Assembly (NCBI GenBank): GCA_036971475.1
Contig: JBAIZL010000002.1
Span: 333,103,820 to 333,167,819, forward strand
Source: Prosapia bicincta
Taxonomy: Eukaryota > Arthropoda > Insecta > Hemiptera > Cercopidae
Reading direction: 5' to 3'
DNA length: 64,000 nt
Shown here one piece after another: positions 1 through 11,705 of the stretch (position 1 is the first letter of the stretch; every line of letters begins with the position of its first letter). Below the pieces are notes generated by a model that searched no databases, was not told the origin of the DNA, and was given only the letters and a program-made list of their open reading frames with translations. The position numbers and the translations under genes were made by a program.

Positions 1-120
1 GTATTTCAGGTGAAGAAGCCTCCACACGCTTGGTATTATTACCCAGCTATTGTCCTACGTCGATGCTACACGGCTAGGTACCAGCGGCATATGTCCTTTT
101 AATTAGAATTTTTTTTAAAT

Positions 121-330
121 ATCTATGAGCACGAAAGCATTATTCTCGGATCCTCTTCAGGTAACGATCCATCCCACGCGATGCCATAATTTCCCCCTAT
201 TTCCAGCACCAGGGGATCATTATTTCATTCCCTTAGTCTTGCCTTAATTCCTCTAAAACCCACCCTTTCCCTTCTTCCTACGTTGTGGTGTAGAGAGTAA
301 ACACGTCCCTCTATGGCCTCTTTATATTTG
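121..330 (+). repeat. Diverged single copy of the 186-bp repeat family
   Basis: The stretch containing GATGCCATAATTTCCCC and CAGCACCAGGGGATCATT aligns with the core of the 186-bp tandem unit found at 34113-38730 (GATGCCATAATCTTCCTC, CAGCACTAGGGGTCATT). The match continues into a C/T-rich segment and a diverged 'tagagagtaaacacgtccctctatggcc' tail. It lies in the same orientation as the array and is clearly more diverged than copies inside it. It is non-coding. The alignment was made by eye; identity was not computed. Confidence 0.6.
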
Positions 331-2429
331 CTACCTGCACACACGAGACATAATCTTTCCCTAAATTCTGATTTGGGACTTGCCTTTCATTGAAATTTTG
401 TGCGCATTCACAACTCTTTCTTTTCCTTCACAAAGTCAGATCTCATTAAAAGACGTGCAACTACAGACAGTTACAATAAAATATAACTCGAACGTTGTAG
501 TGCATGTTGTAGAAACTCACAACGACGCTGTGGATCACAGCCAATAACTGAATAGGTACTTGATTTAATTTTCCGGACTCTTTTAACCATTTACAATTTA
601 ACGTATGGCCATTCGCTATGCTAAGATATTACTGTTACAGAAAATAAGTTTCACCAGTAAAAAGATATATTTACTTTATATTTTGGAATAGTAATATGTT
701 AAGTCTTGAAAACAGCCATAAGTAAATGGTTAAAACGTATAATGAAATATCAAATTCACTATTCAGTCAATTTTCGTCTTGGTGTTCGTCAGAGTCTTTA
801 TTATTATTTATTTAGATATAGACTAACTTGTTCATAATTGAAAAAAATAAAATTGTAAAAGATCTAAGAAGGAAATAATGGAGAAAATATAAAACAAATT
901 AAGAAAAAATTAAGAGACAGCTTTCGACAATTGAGGCTCTTCGAAATGAGTCAGGATACATGAAAAAATTATATTCAAAATCCAGTTACTGGTGATAGTC
1001 CACTTACGTTTTCAAATTAAAATCCGGGTTATAAATATTACTATTACTTAAATTGTTATTCATATTTTAATAATTGACTTATTGTTATTATTATGAATTA
1101 GATAATACTAATTTAAATACAATCCGTGGTGTTTTTAGTCCACATTGTTAAAACTGGCCGCAGGTTTTAACAAAGATTCAAACACTGGTTTATCTTTGGC
1201 TAGAGTCTGACCACAGAAACAGGTCACACTTACACCGTCATTAACTACAACCTGGATGGTCCTTTACATAAAAAATAACGTCTCAAATACAAGGGCAATA
1301 AGACATTTAGAAATACCTGAACTCAAAAAACATATTAAGTGTTTCAACCAAGTACAAATAAAATACGCCTTTTGACCGCATTGTTGAACACGTACTCCTG
1401 AAGCCGCTGTCGCCTGGCTCAATAACGCTTCCTAGCGGTAAACCTGGACACTGATGATGTTCGCTTATAGTGGTCGAAAACATTTGGTTTTTGTAACTTT
1501 TTTTTAAAAATTTACTTTAATTATAATTTCAACAGGTCGTAATTTTATTAATTTTCAACGTATTAGGTATACAGTATTTCAAAAACTAATATAGGCCTAC
1601 TTGAAAGTACGAATAAATTTACACTTATTTACGTGAACAAATTTCCTAATTTCCATAAATTGTTCTGCGCTGCTGTGGTTACAAATGAAACGTACCATTA
1701 TTGGTTAATAGTCTTTGTTGTAACGATATTGTTATTTCTGACATCGCAAGTATGTACGTTTTGTGTCTGGAACAAGAAAGTTAAAGTAATATTTGGTTAG
1801 CTTAGCTTGTGAAATTAATATACTGCATTGTCACATAAATACATTGTCACAACAAAATTTGTAATCTTATCAAACATGTTGCTATCGTTAGTGAGTGTTA
1901 TTGATGATAACATAATACCCAAAACGTGTTTAATGATATTAAACATTTTTTTAAATGGTTTGAGTAGTGTTGTTTTAAGCCTGTACTACAGTAATACTTA
2001 TTTGTCGAATTAAGTAAATTGTTGGTTAAAGGAAGTTACTAAGAAACAAAACGTAGAATTGGAGAAAACAAAAGTCATTGGAAAACATTGATTGTAATGG
2101 TGGTTTATTGTGATTTAGTAGACAAAAGGTGATTTCAATTGTTGAAGACGTTAAACTGAACTTGTTCAGGGTTTTATTTTAGACCAATGATCCGTGATTC
2201 TATTACAAACTATTTGTCTTTGTGTATTTTGTTCTTTGTTCTCATTTTCTTTGTCTGACTTTTAAGAACTCAAGGTGTATGAGACACGATAATTTCACGC
2301 TTTAAGTTTGGTTTTGCACAGTATTTCCCAGTTCGAATAGGTATTTAACATTATAGGCTGTCGATTTTCTTTTGTATTCTTTTGTAAAATACAAGTTTGC
2401 TGACTGTTGAGTTGATAATATTTTTAAAA
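331..2429. other. Gene-free AT-rich sequence
   Basis: About 2.1 kb of AT-rich sequence. Only short open frames are present (for example 61 codons at 1828), with no recognisable protein motif. I see no transposon ends, RNA gene or tandem repeat here. Confidence 0.5.
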
Positions 2430-3193
2430 ATATTGAACTGAACCGAACCAACCGGGAGAGTTATCTTGTGATACGGAAAACCTGGAAGTTCAGGCGGTCG
2501 AATTGTAGGCTCTGGTTCGCCAAGTGATCAATGTATTACATACTGGTGTCATGATAGAGTACTGCATGTCTGGACCTGAATCGAACCAACCGGGAGAGGT
2601 ATCTTGCGATACGGAAAACCTGGAGGTTCAGGCTGTCGAATTGTAGGCTCTGGTTCGCCAACTAATCGGTTTATTACATACTGGTGTCATGATAGAGTAC
2701 TACATGTCTGGACCTGAATCGAACCAACCTGGAGAGGTATCTTGCGATACGGAAAACCTGGAGGTTCAGGCGGTCGAATTGTAGGCTCTGATTCGCCAAG
2801 TGTTCAGTGTATTACATACTGGTGTCATGATAGAGTACTGCATGTCTGGACCTGAATCGAACCAACCTGGAGAGGTATCTTGCGATACGGAAAACCTGGA
2901 AGTTCAGGCGGTCGATTTGTAGGCTCTGGTTCGCCAAGTGATCGGTTTATTACACACTGATGTCATGATAGAGTATCACATGTCTGGACCTGAACCGAAC
3001 CGACGTGGAGAGGTATCTTGCGATACGGAAAACCTGGAAGTTCAGGTGGTCGAATTGTAGGCTCTGGTTCGCCATGTGATCGGTTTATTACATACTGGTG
3101 TCATGATAGAGTACCACTTGTCTGGGCCTGAACCGAACCAACCAGAAGAAGTATCTTGCGATACGGAAAACCTGGAAGTCCAGGCGGTCGGAG
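2430..3193. repeat. 138-bp tandem repeat, about 5.5 copies
   Basis: The marker GATACGGAAAACCTGG recurs at 2470, 2608, 2746, 2884, 3022 and 3160, exactly 138 bp apart. Each unit also carries GAACCAACC, GTAGGCTCTGGTTCGCC and GGTGTCATGATAGAGTA. Copies differ by scattered substitutions, so the array is moderately old. Although 138 is a multiple of 3, no open frame spans the array. The last copy stops inside CAGGCGGTCG and runs into GC-richer unique sequence. Confidence 0.93.
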
Positions 3194-4120
3194 CTTTAGA
3201 TCACCACCGTTGACCAGTCTAGGCCTTACAGTAAGGTGTTCAGTCTCCCACACTAGTATATTCGCGCCATATAGCTTGGCGTGTAGCGGAGCGGTGGTTC
3301 CAGTTCCTCCCGCTACACGTTATCCAAAGTTCACTTGTACAGTCAACTTAACTTCAAAGTCGCTGTCGTCCTCAGTCTGGACTGGAGTTACTTTCTGGCG
3401 TGCGAGCCCACGCTGTATCGTGTCTTCTGGTGGTGGAAAGAAACCTTGTAGCGAACACACCTACGAGGGGAACCGCTATGTGGCAAGAACTATAATATGA
3501 GTTCATAACACCAAGCTCCCGGGTTTGGATTTAATATTAGTCTCCTGAGTGGGGGAGTTACGAGTTTGGTGTTGACTTCTGGAGGTTAGTATTTTTAGAT
3601 TCTGAATTGAGATAATAGCCTACATAATATCGCTTTAATTTTGTACTCTGAGAGAAAGAGTAAGAGGTCCTTGTTTAATGGTTTTCTCCCGTTGTTTCCT
3701 TAGTGCGTAATTATTCTACATTATCCAAACTCAAATACTATTCTTCTCAGGGGAAATTTCTTCCCGCCTCAAATAGAAACAGAATAAATTTAATATAAAT
3801 ATTATGGGCCTACTCACAAAACTGCTCTAGTTTTGAATGTAAATTCAATTGAAAATTGAAATGAAATCAAACCTAGCCAAGGTCAAATCCAAATGACGGC
3901 GAGATAAACAAGAGTTGAACGTATTTATCGCAGATGCATAAAGAAGAGTGCTTGCCAGACTCGTGCATTAACATACAAGATAAACACTTCTTCATTTAAT
4001 TCCACTGAAATCTCGCTTTGTGTGGGGGAAACATAGCCGGAACGTTGATTATAAAAAGGACTTCAGGTTGCTGATTAAAGTTGAGAACTGGTAAGTATGA
4101 AAGTATGAACGGAGGAAAAT
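3194..4120. other. Unique sequence after the 138-bp array
   Basis: The first 300 bp are GC-richer than their surroundings and hold a 114-codon open frame (3156-3500) that begins inside the last repeat and has no recognisable domain. I treat that frame as chance. The rest is AT-rich and featureless. The local composition change could mark an unrecognised transposon fragment, but I see no ends. Confidence 0.35.
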
Positions 4121-4280
4121 AACTAAACAGCTGTTATTCCAAGTAAACAGGTGTTATTCCAACCCAAACAGCTGTTATTCCAACTGGCCAGCTGTTATTC
4201 CAACTAAACAGCCTTTTATTCCAACAAAACAGCTGTTATTCCAATTAACCAGCTGTTATTCGAACTAAACAGCTGGTAGG
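4121..4280. repeat. Short tandem repeat of about 20 bp containing CAGCTGTTATTCC
   Basis: Eight copies of CAGCTGTTATTCC joined by AACTAA-type linkers start near 4128, 4148, 4169, 4189, 4209, 4230, 4250 and 4270, a period of 20-21 bp. Copies vary by single substitutions (CAGGTG, CAGCCT). Each core holds the palindrome CAGCTG, an E-box-type hexamer. No regulatory role is claimed, since the same hexamer is part of a dispersed repeat elsewhere in the window. Confidence 0.85.
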
Positions 4281-5041
4281 TTCTTTAGATTAAGGCTAAA
4301 GCTTAATACTGCTTTTTTATTGAAGCTCCACGAAAGAACCCGACTGCGCTCTCGTCTTATGTAGTAATTACTGGAAGTAAATGTTTGCTTATACAGAGCT
4401 CCCACTGCAAAAGCAATTTTTATCGTATGAGTTTGAAACGTTACAACTAATGAATAATGAGGTTACTACAAACTGAAGCATAAAGGCTGCAGTCCATCAA
4501 TTGTTTTATTCTGTTGGTTCAAGAGGTAGAGGGGTTGTTAGACTCTCTGCGATAATTTATGGTCTTTCTCAGATCCAACATTTTTTTTAGTTTACCTCAC
4601 AGTCTAGCTGTGAAAGGTTTACACGGTTTAAAATTAAAAGCTTAGTATCGCAGCTGATATTCGGAACCTTTAAAACAGCGCAAAAGGATAATGTCGAAGC
4701 ATTATTTTTAGACGTTATCTAAATAAAAAAAAATATACTTAATAATATTTTAAATAATTTTACAAAATAATATTTTCTCATATTCTGTTTGTTTTAACGT
4801 TTGCTAAGTCTTTTTCTTTTGTTTTGATGAACTTTTAATTGTCATTTGTTTTCAATATTCATTGTCAATACCGGGTATCTGGCTACAAATTAGCGATCAT
4901 TTCCTCTTTATGCCTTAATCTGTATCCAGCACCAAGGTATCATCGTTATGACTATGTATCTCTTCCTTTGCAAAGTTGCATTCCGGAAGATCAGCTCTAA
5001 CTCGAACATCAAGAAAAGATTACATAACTAATAAATTATTA

Positions 5042-5464
5042 GTACTTACGTATTATATGGAGCTCACTAATATAGGTATATAGTAATGTTGTATAAAATT
5101 ACAACTAAATCCATCCTGACTGGATACTTCATAGGTAAATAAATTAACTTGAACCAACACGCAAATTAACTGAAAACTCGCTAAAATTAGGTTATGTTAG
5201 GTTTATTTATACACATTTTAGTTGGGGACTACGTATTTGGGCACTGAGTAGCAACAGCGTACTGCACTATGTCTATAGATATGAATGTACCTATAAAACA
5301 TCTAGTTAGGATAGATTTGGTTGTAATTTTATACATCATTACTGTATACCTATATTAAAATATGTCTATGAAGTATCCAGTCAGGTTAGAATTGGTTGTA
5401 TAGTAATTTTATACAACTTTACTACGTACCTATATTAGTGGACCCCGTTATAATACGTAAGTAC
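5042..5464. mobile_element. Non-autonomous element with about 95-bp inverted repeats
   Basis: The left end begins GTACTTACGTATTATA and the right end finishes TAATACGTAAGTAC. Inward, both arms share CACTAATATAGGTA, AGTAA(T/A)GTTGTATAAAATTAC and CCTGACTGGATACTTCATA in inverted orientation. A partial extra copy of the right-arm sequence lies at about 5298-5358. No coding sequence is present between the arms. This fits a MITE or deleted DNA transposon. The exact target-site duplication, and so the superfamily, is not clear to me. Confidence 0.65.
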
Positions 5465-5539
5465 CAAATGATTTTTAAAAGGTTTTTTAGTTTTAAAATG
5501 TATCAAATACTACTTTTATCACCTATGAAGGATAGTACG

Positions 5540-5745
5540 GTATTGTGAACATAGGTAGGGTTTAGGGAGAGATATACCGTGAAAAATCATGGTCTAGGAT
5601 ATAGGAGGTGATTATAGCATAACGTTTACGTATTAAAAGTAGACTTACCTTTTATCAAGATCATAAAGAAGTGCCTCCTTTTTTTACTTACTTGAAAGAA
5701 GGATATGGAAGGATAGGTGGAATTAAATAGACTAAATAAGGACAT
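5540..5745 (-). repeat. Diverged single copy of the 186-bp family (minus)
   Basis: In reverse-complement sense this stretch follows the 186-bp unit: GGTAGGGT, then a TTATAGCATAACGT-type segment corresponding to TTATGGCATCACAT, AAGTAGAC, ATCATAAAGAAGTGCCTCC and CTTGAAAGAAGGA. Divergence is high. Orientation is opposite to the array at 34113-38730, so the family is dispersed and not only tandem. Confidence 0.5.
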
Positions 5746-6025
5746 AGGGGAACGTTATGAGGGTCAAGAGTATTAGCTACCCGCTACCCGGCGTTACAGG
5801 AATAGAAAAGTATAATGCTGGAAGGAAATGGGACTTGGGAATTCTGAAAATTAATAATATTCTGATCATACTTTCTAAAAATGACATAAAATTGTAAAAC
5901 GTTTCTCTCCCAAACCGTGGCACAAAACACTCTCGTAACTGCCTCATGTTAAAAAAACTACTCTGAATACAAAAAAAAAAGTACAAAAGTAGCAGAGAGC
6001 CAAGTAGCGTTATTATAATTAATAA

Positions 6026-6205
6026 GCAATTATAAGCCTTGCTATAAATATTTACACAACCTCTATGTACATTTTTCTAACACAGTTAGGGTCGTCAGAA
6101 GGTTACATTTAATGATTTCTGACATCTGTAACCTTCTCATGATGCTGTGATAGTGAAGGTGGCATAAAGGTTGTGTAAATATTTACAGCTAGGGTTTATA
6201 ATTGC
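6026..6205. mobile_element. 180-bp foldback MITE
   Basis: Imperfect terminal inverted repeats of about 40 bp: the left arm starts GCAATTATAAGCC and continues AAATATTTACACAACCT; the right arm is its inverse and ends at 6205. A second, inner inverted pair (AGAAGGTTACA / TGTAACCTTCT) lies between them, so the element could fold into a nested hairpin. There is no coding capacity and no clear target-site duplication. Confidence 0.7.
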
Positions 6206-6697
6206 TTTACGCCAATAACAGATACAAGTGTAGAAAAATCATTTTAACAGAATTTTTTCACACAAATAAAACCAATCTAAGTGAAGCAAAAATACAAACC
6301 CATACATGTTCAATGGAGTTTGAGTTTCTGAAAAGGTCAAGCTGGAAATTTCAAATGGCACGAAACAAGCTGTTCTAGTAAAACGTCTTCAGTAATACAT
6401 TTTTAAAAACAAGATATTTTCATTAATTACACAAATAGGTTTGATTTACGATAGTATTACGTAGATAACAAATTATGATTGAATGCGTTTGTTCCATATC
6501 TTCGAGAAAATTTAGAATTTAAATTGGTAGCAGAAAGGCAGTGCTTACTATTTGTACCAGAACTTATTGTTCCGGAAATATGCTCGCTGATATTTGTTTC
6601 CTTATCAAGGATTTGTATACTTATAACTACCATATACTATGGGATTCTGCAGCCACAATTAGGTTTCGTCATAGTTAAAATTGATACAAGGTTAGAC
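6206..6697. other. Gene-free sequence
   Basis: A 76-codon open frame at 6479-6709 has no recognisable motif and typical local composition. I regard it as chance. Nothing else is seen. Confidence 0.4.
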
Positions 6698-7552
6698 CAG
6701 GGGTCTTAACCAAGATTTCTTAGAGCCAAATAGTTTGGATCAAGTTTTCCTCAGGGCCGCAAGTAGAAGTGGCCTTAAATAAGCTGTAAATAGTATGATT
6801 ATAACATAAGTTTGTTACATCACAAAAATAAATCAACTGTTTTGCATAATAAAAGTAGGCGAATGTATTTTATTTATATTAGTTGATTCCATCTTCACAT
6901 GAGCTACTAGTTTTCACTAAACACTTGTAAATATTTTACAACTTGCCTATAGTAGCACTTACTTATATTTGTTGATGACGGCCGTTTCGGAAGATGTGTC
7001 CCAGTGTCAACTCAGACTGTAACTGATCTCAATGTTTTCGTAGATTAGGGTGGGAGTGGGATATTATGGTGGGGGTGTGGGTATATTTGGTGAGTATTTG
7101 GAGTTATAATGTAGAAAATTGTGTGTGAGTTATAATGTAATTGGGTGTTGAGTATGTGTGTATTTTATTTAACTGCAGGAATAACTGAATTTATTAATTC
7201 TTTGAAGACGTTCAAATCGTTCTTAGTCTCTAATACGGCATCTATGTTGGCAAGTTGGGAAAAAACTGAAATTCTAGAATGTTATTTGTGTATTATGAAC
7301 GTCAACTTACCGAATCTAGATTAACAGACATATGTAGATACAAAAAGACAAATATCTTCTGAGCACAGTCAGTTAAGATAGGAAATGTGTTCTTTTCAAC
7401 TGCTTTTCAAAACTCAGTGAGCCTTAACCTTCTTTTTGTTTTAAAAAACCATTGCCACCGAACTGCTGTTTTAATTCTTAACGCTCTGAGGCCCGCAAAA
7501 AAATTGTTGTCAGGGCCGTATTCTGCCCGCGGGCCTCGTATTGAGGATGCCT
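6698..7552. mobile_element. Possible hAT-like transposon remnant
   Basis: The left boundary CAGGGGTCTTAACC followed by TCAGGGCCGCAAGTAG resembles the CAGGGGT-type termini and 'gggccgca' subterminal sequence of many hAT elements. The right side has GAGGCCCGC, CTGCCCGCGGGCCTCG and ends TTGAGGATGCCTG, a degenerate inverse of the left end. No transposase frame remains and the 8-bp duplications do not match well, so this is an old deleted copy or a chance resemblance. Confidence 0.35.
7048..7075 (+). other. Potential G-quadruplex
   Basis: Four G-runs (GGG at 7048, 7052 and 7058, GGGGG at 7071) are separated by loops of 1, 3 and 10 nt. This formally allows a G-quadruplex, though the last loop is long. 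No gene lies nearby, so no function is implied. Confidence 0.35.
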
Positions 7553-7764
7553 GTTATAGAGGCTATATTTAGAGGTGAATTGTTGTTTCTTATAAGGTAG
7601 TTAGGGTTAGTAATAATACTAGTTTTAATAAATCGAAAGAGTTAGTTTACTGGGATGGTGCAACATGTTTATGATGCTCTAGCAACATAATAAGATTTAG
7701 CTGGCTTCAAAAAATTCATATTTATAGACTATGAAAGATTTCTTTAAATCATAACTTGAGAATG

Positions 7765-8320
7765 AACCGCAAGTAGAAACTGTGGTTGAGAAATGAAAAT
7801 ATAAGATTAAAATGCCATTGGATGGTACAAATATCTGAGATAAAGTGTAAGAAGAATCTGTAATTGTGAAGTCAAAATAAATATTACGGTGGCAGTGAAA
7901 ACCTCAAGTGTCTGGGATGAATTGTAGGTAGAAACTGCAATCGAGAAATTAAAATAAAGATTACAATATCTGGCATGAAGTATGCGTAATTAACTGTGAC
8001 CGAAAAGTGGAGATAAAAGGATTATTTTGGCGGCCGCAAAACCTCAAACAGCTAAGATATTAAGTAGAAGTTATTATTGAGAAGTGGAGATAAATATATA
8101 GGCAGTGACGAAGCCTGAAATAGCTGAGATGAAGTGCACGTAGTAACTGTGGATCGAGAAATGAAAATACAGATTACGTGTGCAGTTGATACATCAAATA
8201 GCTGGAATTAACCTTGAAAATTGTCGTTTACAAATGAATTTAAAGATTACGTTGACAGTGAAAGGCTCTAGTAGCTGGAAACATAAAGTAAGTAAAAAAA
8301 TGAAAAAGTAGATTACTGAT
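7765..8320. repeat. Decayed tandem repeat with period of about 75 bp
   Basis: A motif of the form GAGAAATGAAAATAAAGATTAC, then GGCAGTGAAAACCTCAAATAGCTGG, recurs about seven times with spacing mostly 75-78 bp. ATTAC-type anchors lie near 7882, 7960, 8096, 8173, 8246 and 8312. Copies are heavily mutated and carry small deletions. It looks like a minisatellite that stopped being homogenised long ago, in contrast with the near-identical arrays elsewhere in the window. Confidence 0.65.
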
Positions 8321-8329
8321 GGCTCAAAA

Positions 8330-10680
8330 AAAGGTCCTCAAAAGGATCAATATTTTGTCATTTTTTGGGAAAATATTTTGCTTTTATTTTAGCATTTTAG
8401 GGGGATGGGAAAGCAAAGTAGCATTTGTTATAACATGAAATAAAGAGAAACAGGTTTACCATTCAGCGGAAAACAGGAATTTATAAAATGTATATAGATT
8501 TGTTTTTAATTTTCTGGAAGTACGACAAAGCCGTACGAAGAAAGTGCAAACTTTTCCAGTAACATTTTCTGTCTTGTGCCTGTTAAACGTTAGTTAAAAA
8601 GCCGGCTCAGCTTCCTTGGTCCTCTTTTTAAGCGTAAGTGTAAACTGATTCGTACAATAAAGGGGCAGGTGTATGTCAGAGTTCTGGTAACTAATTCAAT
8701 AGGTTGTGATCAGCGCTGACATTTTCCACAAAGTTATAAATAAGGTAAATGTTTCTATAAATCTAAACTTTACGTTCTATTAAAATCTTCAAGGGGTTTT
8801 TATGCTTTTGTGTTTTATTGCTTTACATTAAGTACTAAAGTTTTTATTAACATTACCTCCCGAACTTGATTATTTTTACATTCCCAAACGGTTCCAAAGT
8901 TATTACATGATAAGCAATATGAACGTCTGTTATTGCCGTGTGGGTTGTATATGACGCTATCCATATCATTGGGTGAGGTATAACCAACCGTAGGGGAAGC
9001 CTGAAATATAGATTTTTTGTTCTGTTTGATGTTTGATACTTGTTTTAGAAAGTGTAATGGAACTGAAACATGGTTAGTGATTGGGGATATTTTAGTGATG
9101 AAAATGTTTAATTACTTTTAAAAATAATCAGGGAAATTTCATAAAAAGATTACTGGCTTATTTAGTTAGAACATTAGTTGTTTATTGTTGCACAGTGGCG
9201 GAAATTTAAAAGATGCTTGTATTGGCGAGAAACTTGCATAAAACTCTTTCCAGGTTATCTTTCTTTCACGTTATTAGTTTCAAACACTTTTTGTTTTAAA
9301 ATATTTTGTTTCATCTTTTCAGGGTACGTTTCTTTTTAGAAATTGTTTGTTATAGTTTCCTGTAATACACGCATATATTTTTTCCACACTCACGTGTTTA
9401 AATCTTCAACTCATATGTTATCATAAATCATATATGTTACAGGCGAGGATCTCGTGTTAACTATTGCATAAAGTAGACGTTTACACGTCGAGTTGTTTGG
9501 CGTCCTTATATATGTAATAGTCGTTCTTTCGGTGCAATGTTCCCATAAGCCTGATCCTTTGTGGTGGGAGAAGAGTCTAACCTTTCCGCTTTAGGCTACA
9601 CCTCCATTACCTCCACCCCCTATACCAACATAACCCTATAAGGCTACTAAAACACACCCTTACATCAAGTAATTCTACCCTTGAAAATCTTATCAAATAA
9701 AATCTGCCCTAAAGCAGTAACTTTTTTCTATATTGTAAAATAAGTGTATAATAATTGGATGTAGTTTAAAATAGTGCTTTTTGTATTTAAAAAAAAAAAA
9801 AAAAACATTTTGTTTACTGAGTTTAATGTGTTTATGTATTGACGTTGCGTTCGTATTTTTTTATTATGAAAATTAAGTAACATTTGTATAAACTGAAAAG
9901 AGTAGATTTAATTATTGCGTACAATTACCACAATATTCGTGGAACATTCACGACCACGCAAAAACGCATAGCTTTGTTCGGCACTGTTTTGCGAGGTTCT
10001 ACTCTGTTTGAAACAGTTCGTTTCTATGCAGAGCTATGCGGTGCGTTTGGTGTGGACAAAACGTTATAGGGCGTTGTGTGGTTGTAATACAGACCTCAAT
10101 ACTAAATAACAACAGGGTAAAATGTTTCCATAAATTGGTTTAGTCCTTTCAATCAGCGTGGTTGTTATCAGTAAGATAATAACACAGATGTAGCAGTTTT
10201 AAAATTTGTCGCTATTTCTCAAGATATAGGCAACAAAGTCCACAATTAGAACCGACTGTACGACAAACAAGAAACTGGCAAGGCGCAAAGCAAAGGTTAC
10301 AGTTTCTGTCAATTGAGGTTAATTTTGGCTCGCGCTACTGTGAAAATGCCATTTGGCGGCCTGTTGATCGATGAAGAAAAAAAGTTCGAGAATACTTTCT
10401 TCGTGCCGCCTACACGGGCTGAGGATTGTTCGATGGTTTAATGCATAGAAGAGGAAAAAAGTCGATTGTTTAATAATTTACTTGTTTAAATTGTTGGAGC
10501 AGAATTTCTGAGGAAAATGATGACGCCGATTTAAAAGATGCTAAAAGATTAACAAGAATACGTTTGCTAAGAGTAAGCATTATTTAATGGTGCAATAAAT
10601 TTAGTCTTACCTTTCTGTAAAAAGACTTTTTTTAGCACAAAAAATTATACTAAAAGAATAATATCTTTATTATGGGACAG
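8330..10680. other. Gene-free sequence with one possible old 186-family fragment
   Basis: AT-rich with a poly-A run near 9790. The stretch 9540-9690 (CCTATAAGGCTACTAAAACACACCC and flanks) loosely resembles the part of the 186-bp unit reading CAAGATGGCTAGAATACCCACC, but divergence is too high to be firm. The short frame at 9884-10069 has no recognisable motif. No other feature is seen. Confidence 0.4.
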
Positions 10681-11191
10681 TATTTTAAAACACAAAATAC
10701 GAGAACCGTTACAGATTAACCACTGTTACGTTCCTTTTTTTTGCAGTGGTCCAGATGTTGGAACTATCAGTTTCGTTGTACTATTTTAAAACACAAAATA
10801 CGAGAACCGTTACAGATTAACCACTGTTACGTTCCTTTTTTTTGCAGTGGTCCAGATGTTGGAACTATCAGTTTCGTTGTACTATTTTAAAACACAAAAT
10901 ACGAGAACCGTTACAGATTAACCACTGTTACGTTCCTTTTTTTTGCAGTGGTCCAGATGTTGGAACTATCAGTTTCGTTGTACTATTTTAAAACACAAAA
11001 TACGAGAACCGTTACAGATTAACCACTGTTACGTTCCTTTTTTGCAGTGGTCCAGATGTTGGAACTATCAGTTTCGTTGTACTATTTTAAAACACAAAAT
11101 ACGAGAACCGTTACAGATTAACCACTGTTACGTTCCTTTTTTGCAGTGGTCCAGATGTTGGAACTATCAGTTTCGTTGTACTATTTTAAAA
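10681..11191 (+). repeat. 99-101-bp tandem repeat, five copies
   Basis: The marker GTTGGAACTATC recurs at 10757, 10858, 10959, 11058 and 11157. The first three units are 101 bp and the next two 99 bp; the difference is the length of a T run (eight versus six T) before GCAG. Copies are otherwise nearly identical, indicating recent expansion. Each unit contains a pyrimidine tract directly followed by GCAG, which has the form of a 3' splice site. An 89-codon frame through the array is a by-product of the repeat. Confidence 0.92.
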
Positions 11192-11705
11192 TTCGTAACA
11201 CAATTGCTTTAGCTACAACGCAATCTAAGATTCATATATATATATTTGTGCCTAGATCGTTGTTTTTCACACGATCTAGTACATTACGGTCTGCCATATT
11301 CACAGACTCAGATGCTAATCTTCCTAACGATAGATCATTACCTATCATAATCTCTGTCTATTGCAATTTGCTGAGTCCTGATCTAATTGTCCGAAGTTCT
11401 TGGATGCGTATATAAGATAATATATAAAGTAATACAGGTACGATATTTAGATATTTATTGCTAAAAAAAAAAAAAAATTATTAATTTAGATTGTGCAATG
11501 GAGGTTACGACGACAACTAGATGACAGTCAGTCAGTCAGAGAAGGAGGGGGTTTGGTGCCCCCGAGGTTATGCAGCGTCTGTCACGCGACACTGGCTGCG
11601 GGTAGGAATATGGGAACAGGGCTTTTTGGTTTGGGCTGGATTTGAGGAGAGGTTTCTGCAAGGCAGGACGTTTTAGTGGGTGGGACGGTTATAACTAGAT
11701 GAGGG

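Noticed and set aside
152..175. Further hammerhead core at CTTCAGG words in the 186-bp family
   Set aside because: On the - strand CCTGAAGAGG is followed by no GAA core at the right distance and no paired stem I, so the word match is chance.
3156..3500. 114-codon frame after the 138-bp array
   Set aside because: It starts inside the repeat, has no recognisable domain, and neither strand shows a retroelement motif in any frame I checked.
10943..11415. Two 89-codon frames through the 101-bp array
   Set aside because: They repeat with the array unit and have no similarity to a known family; the unit's splice-site form is the more notable property.
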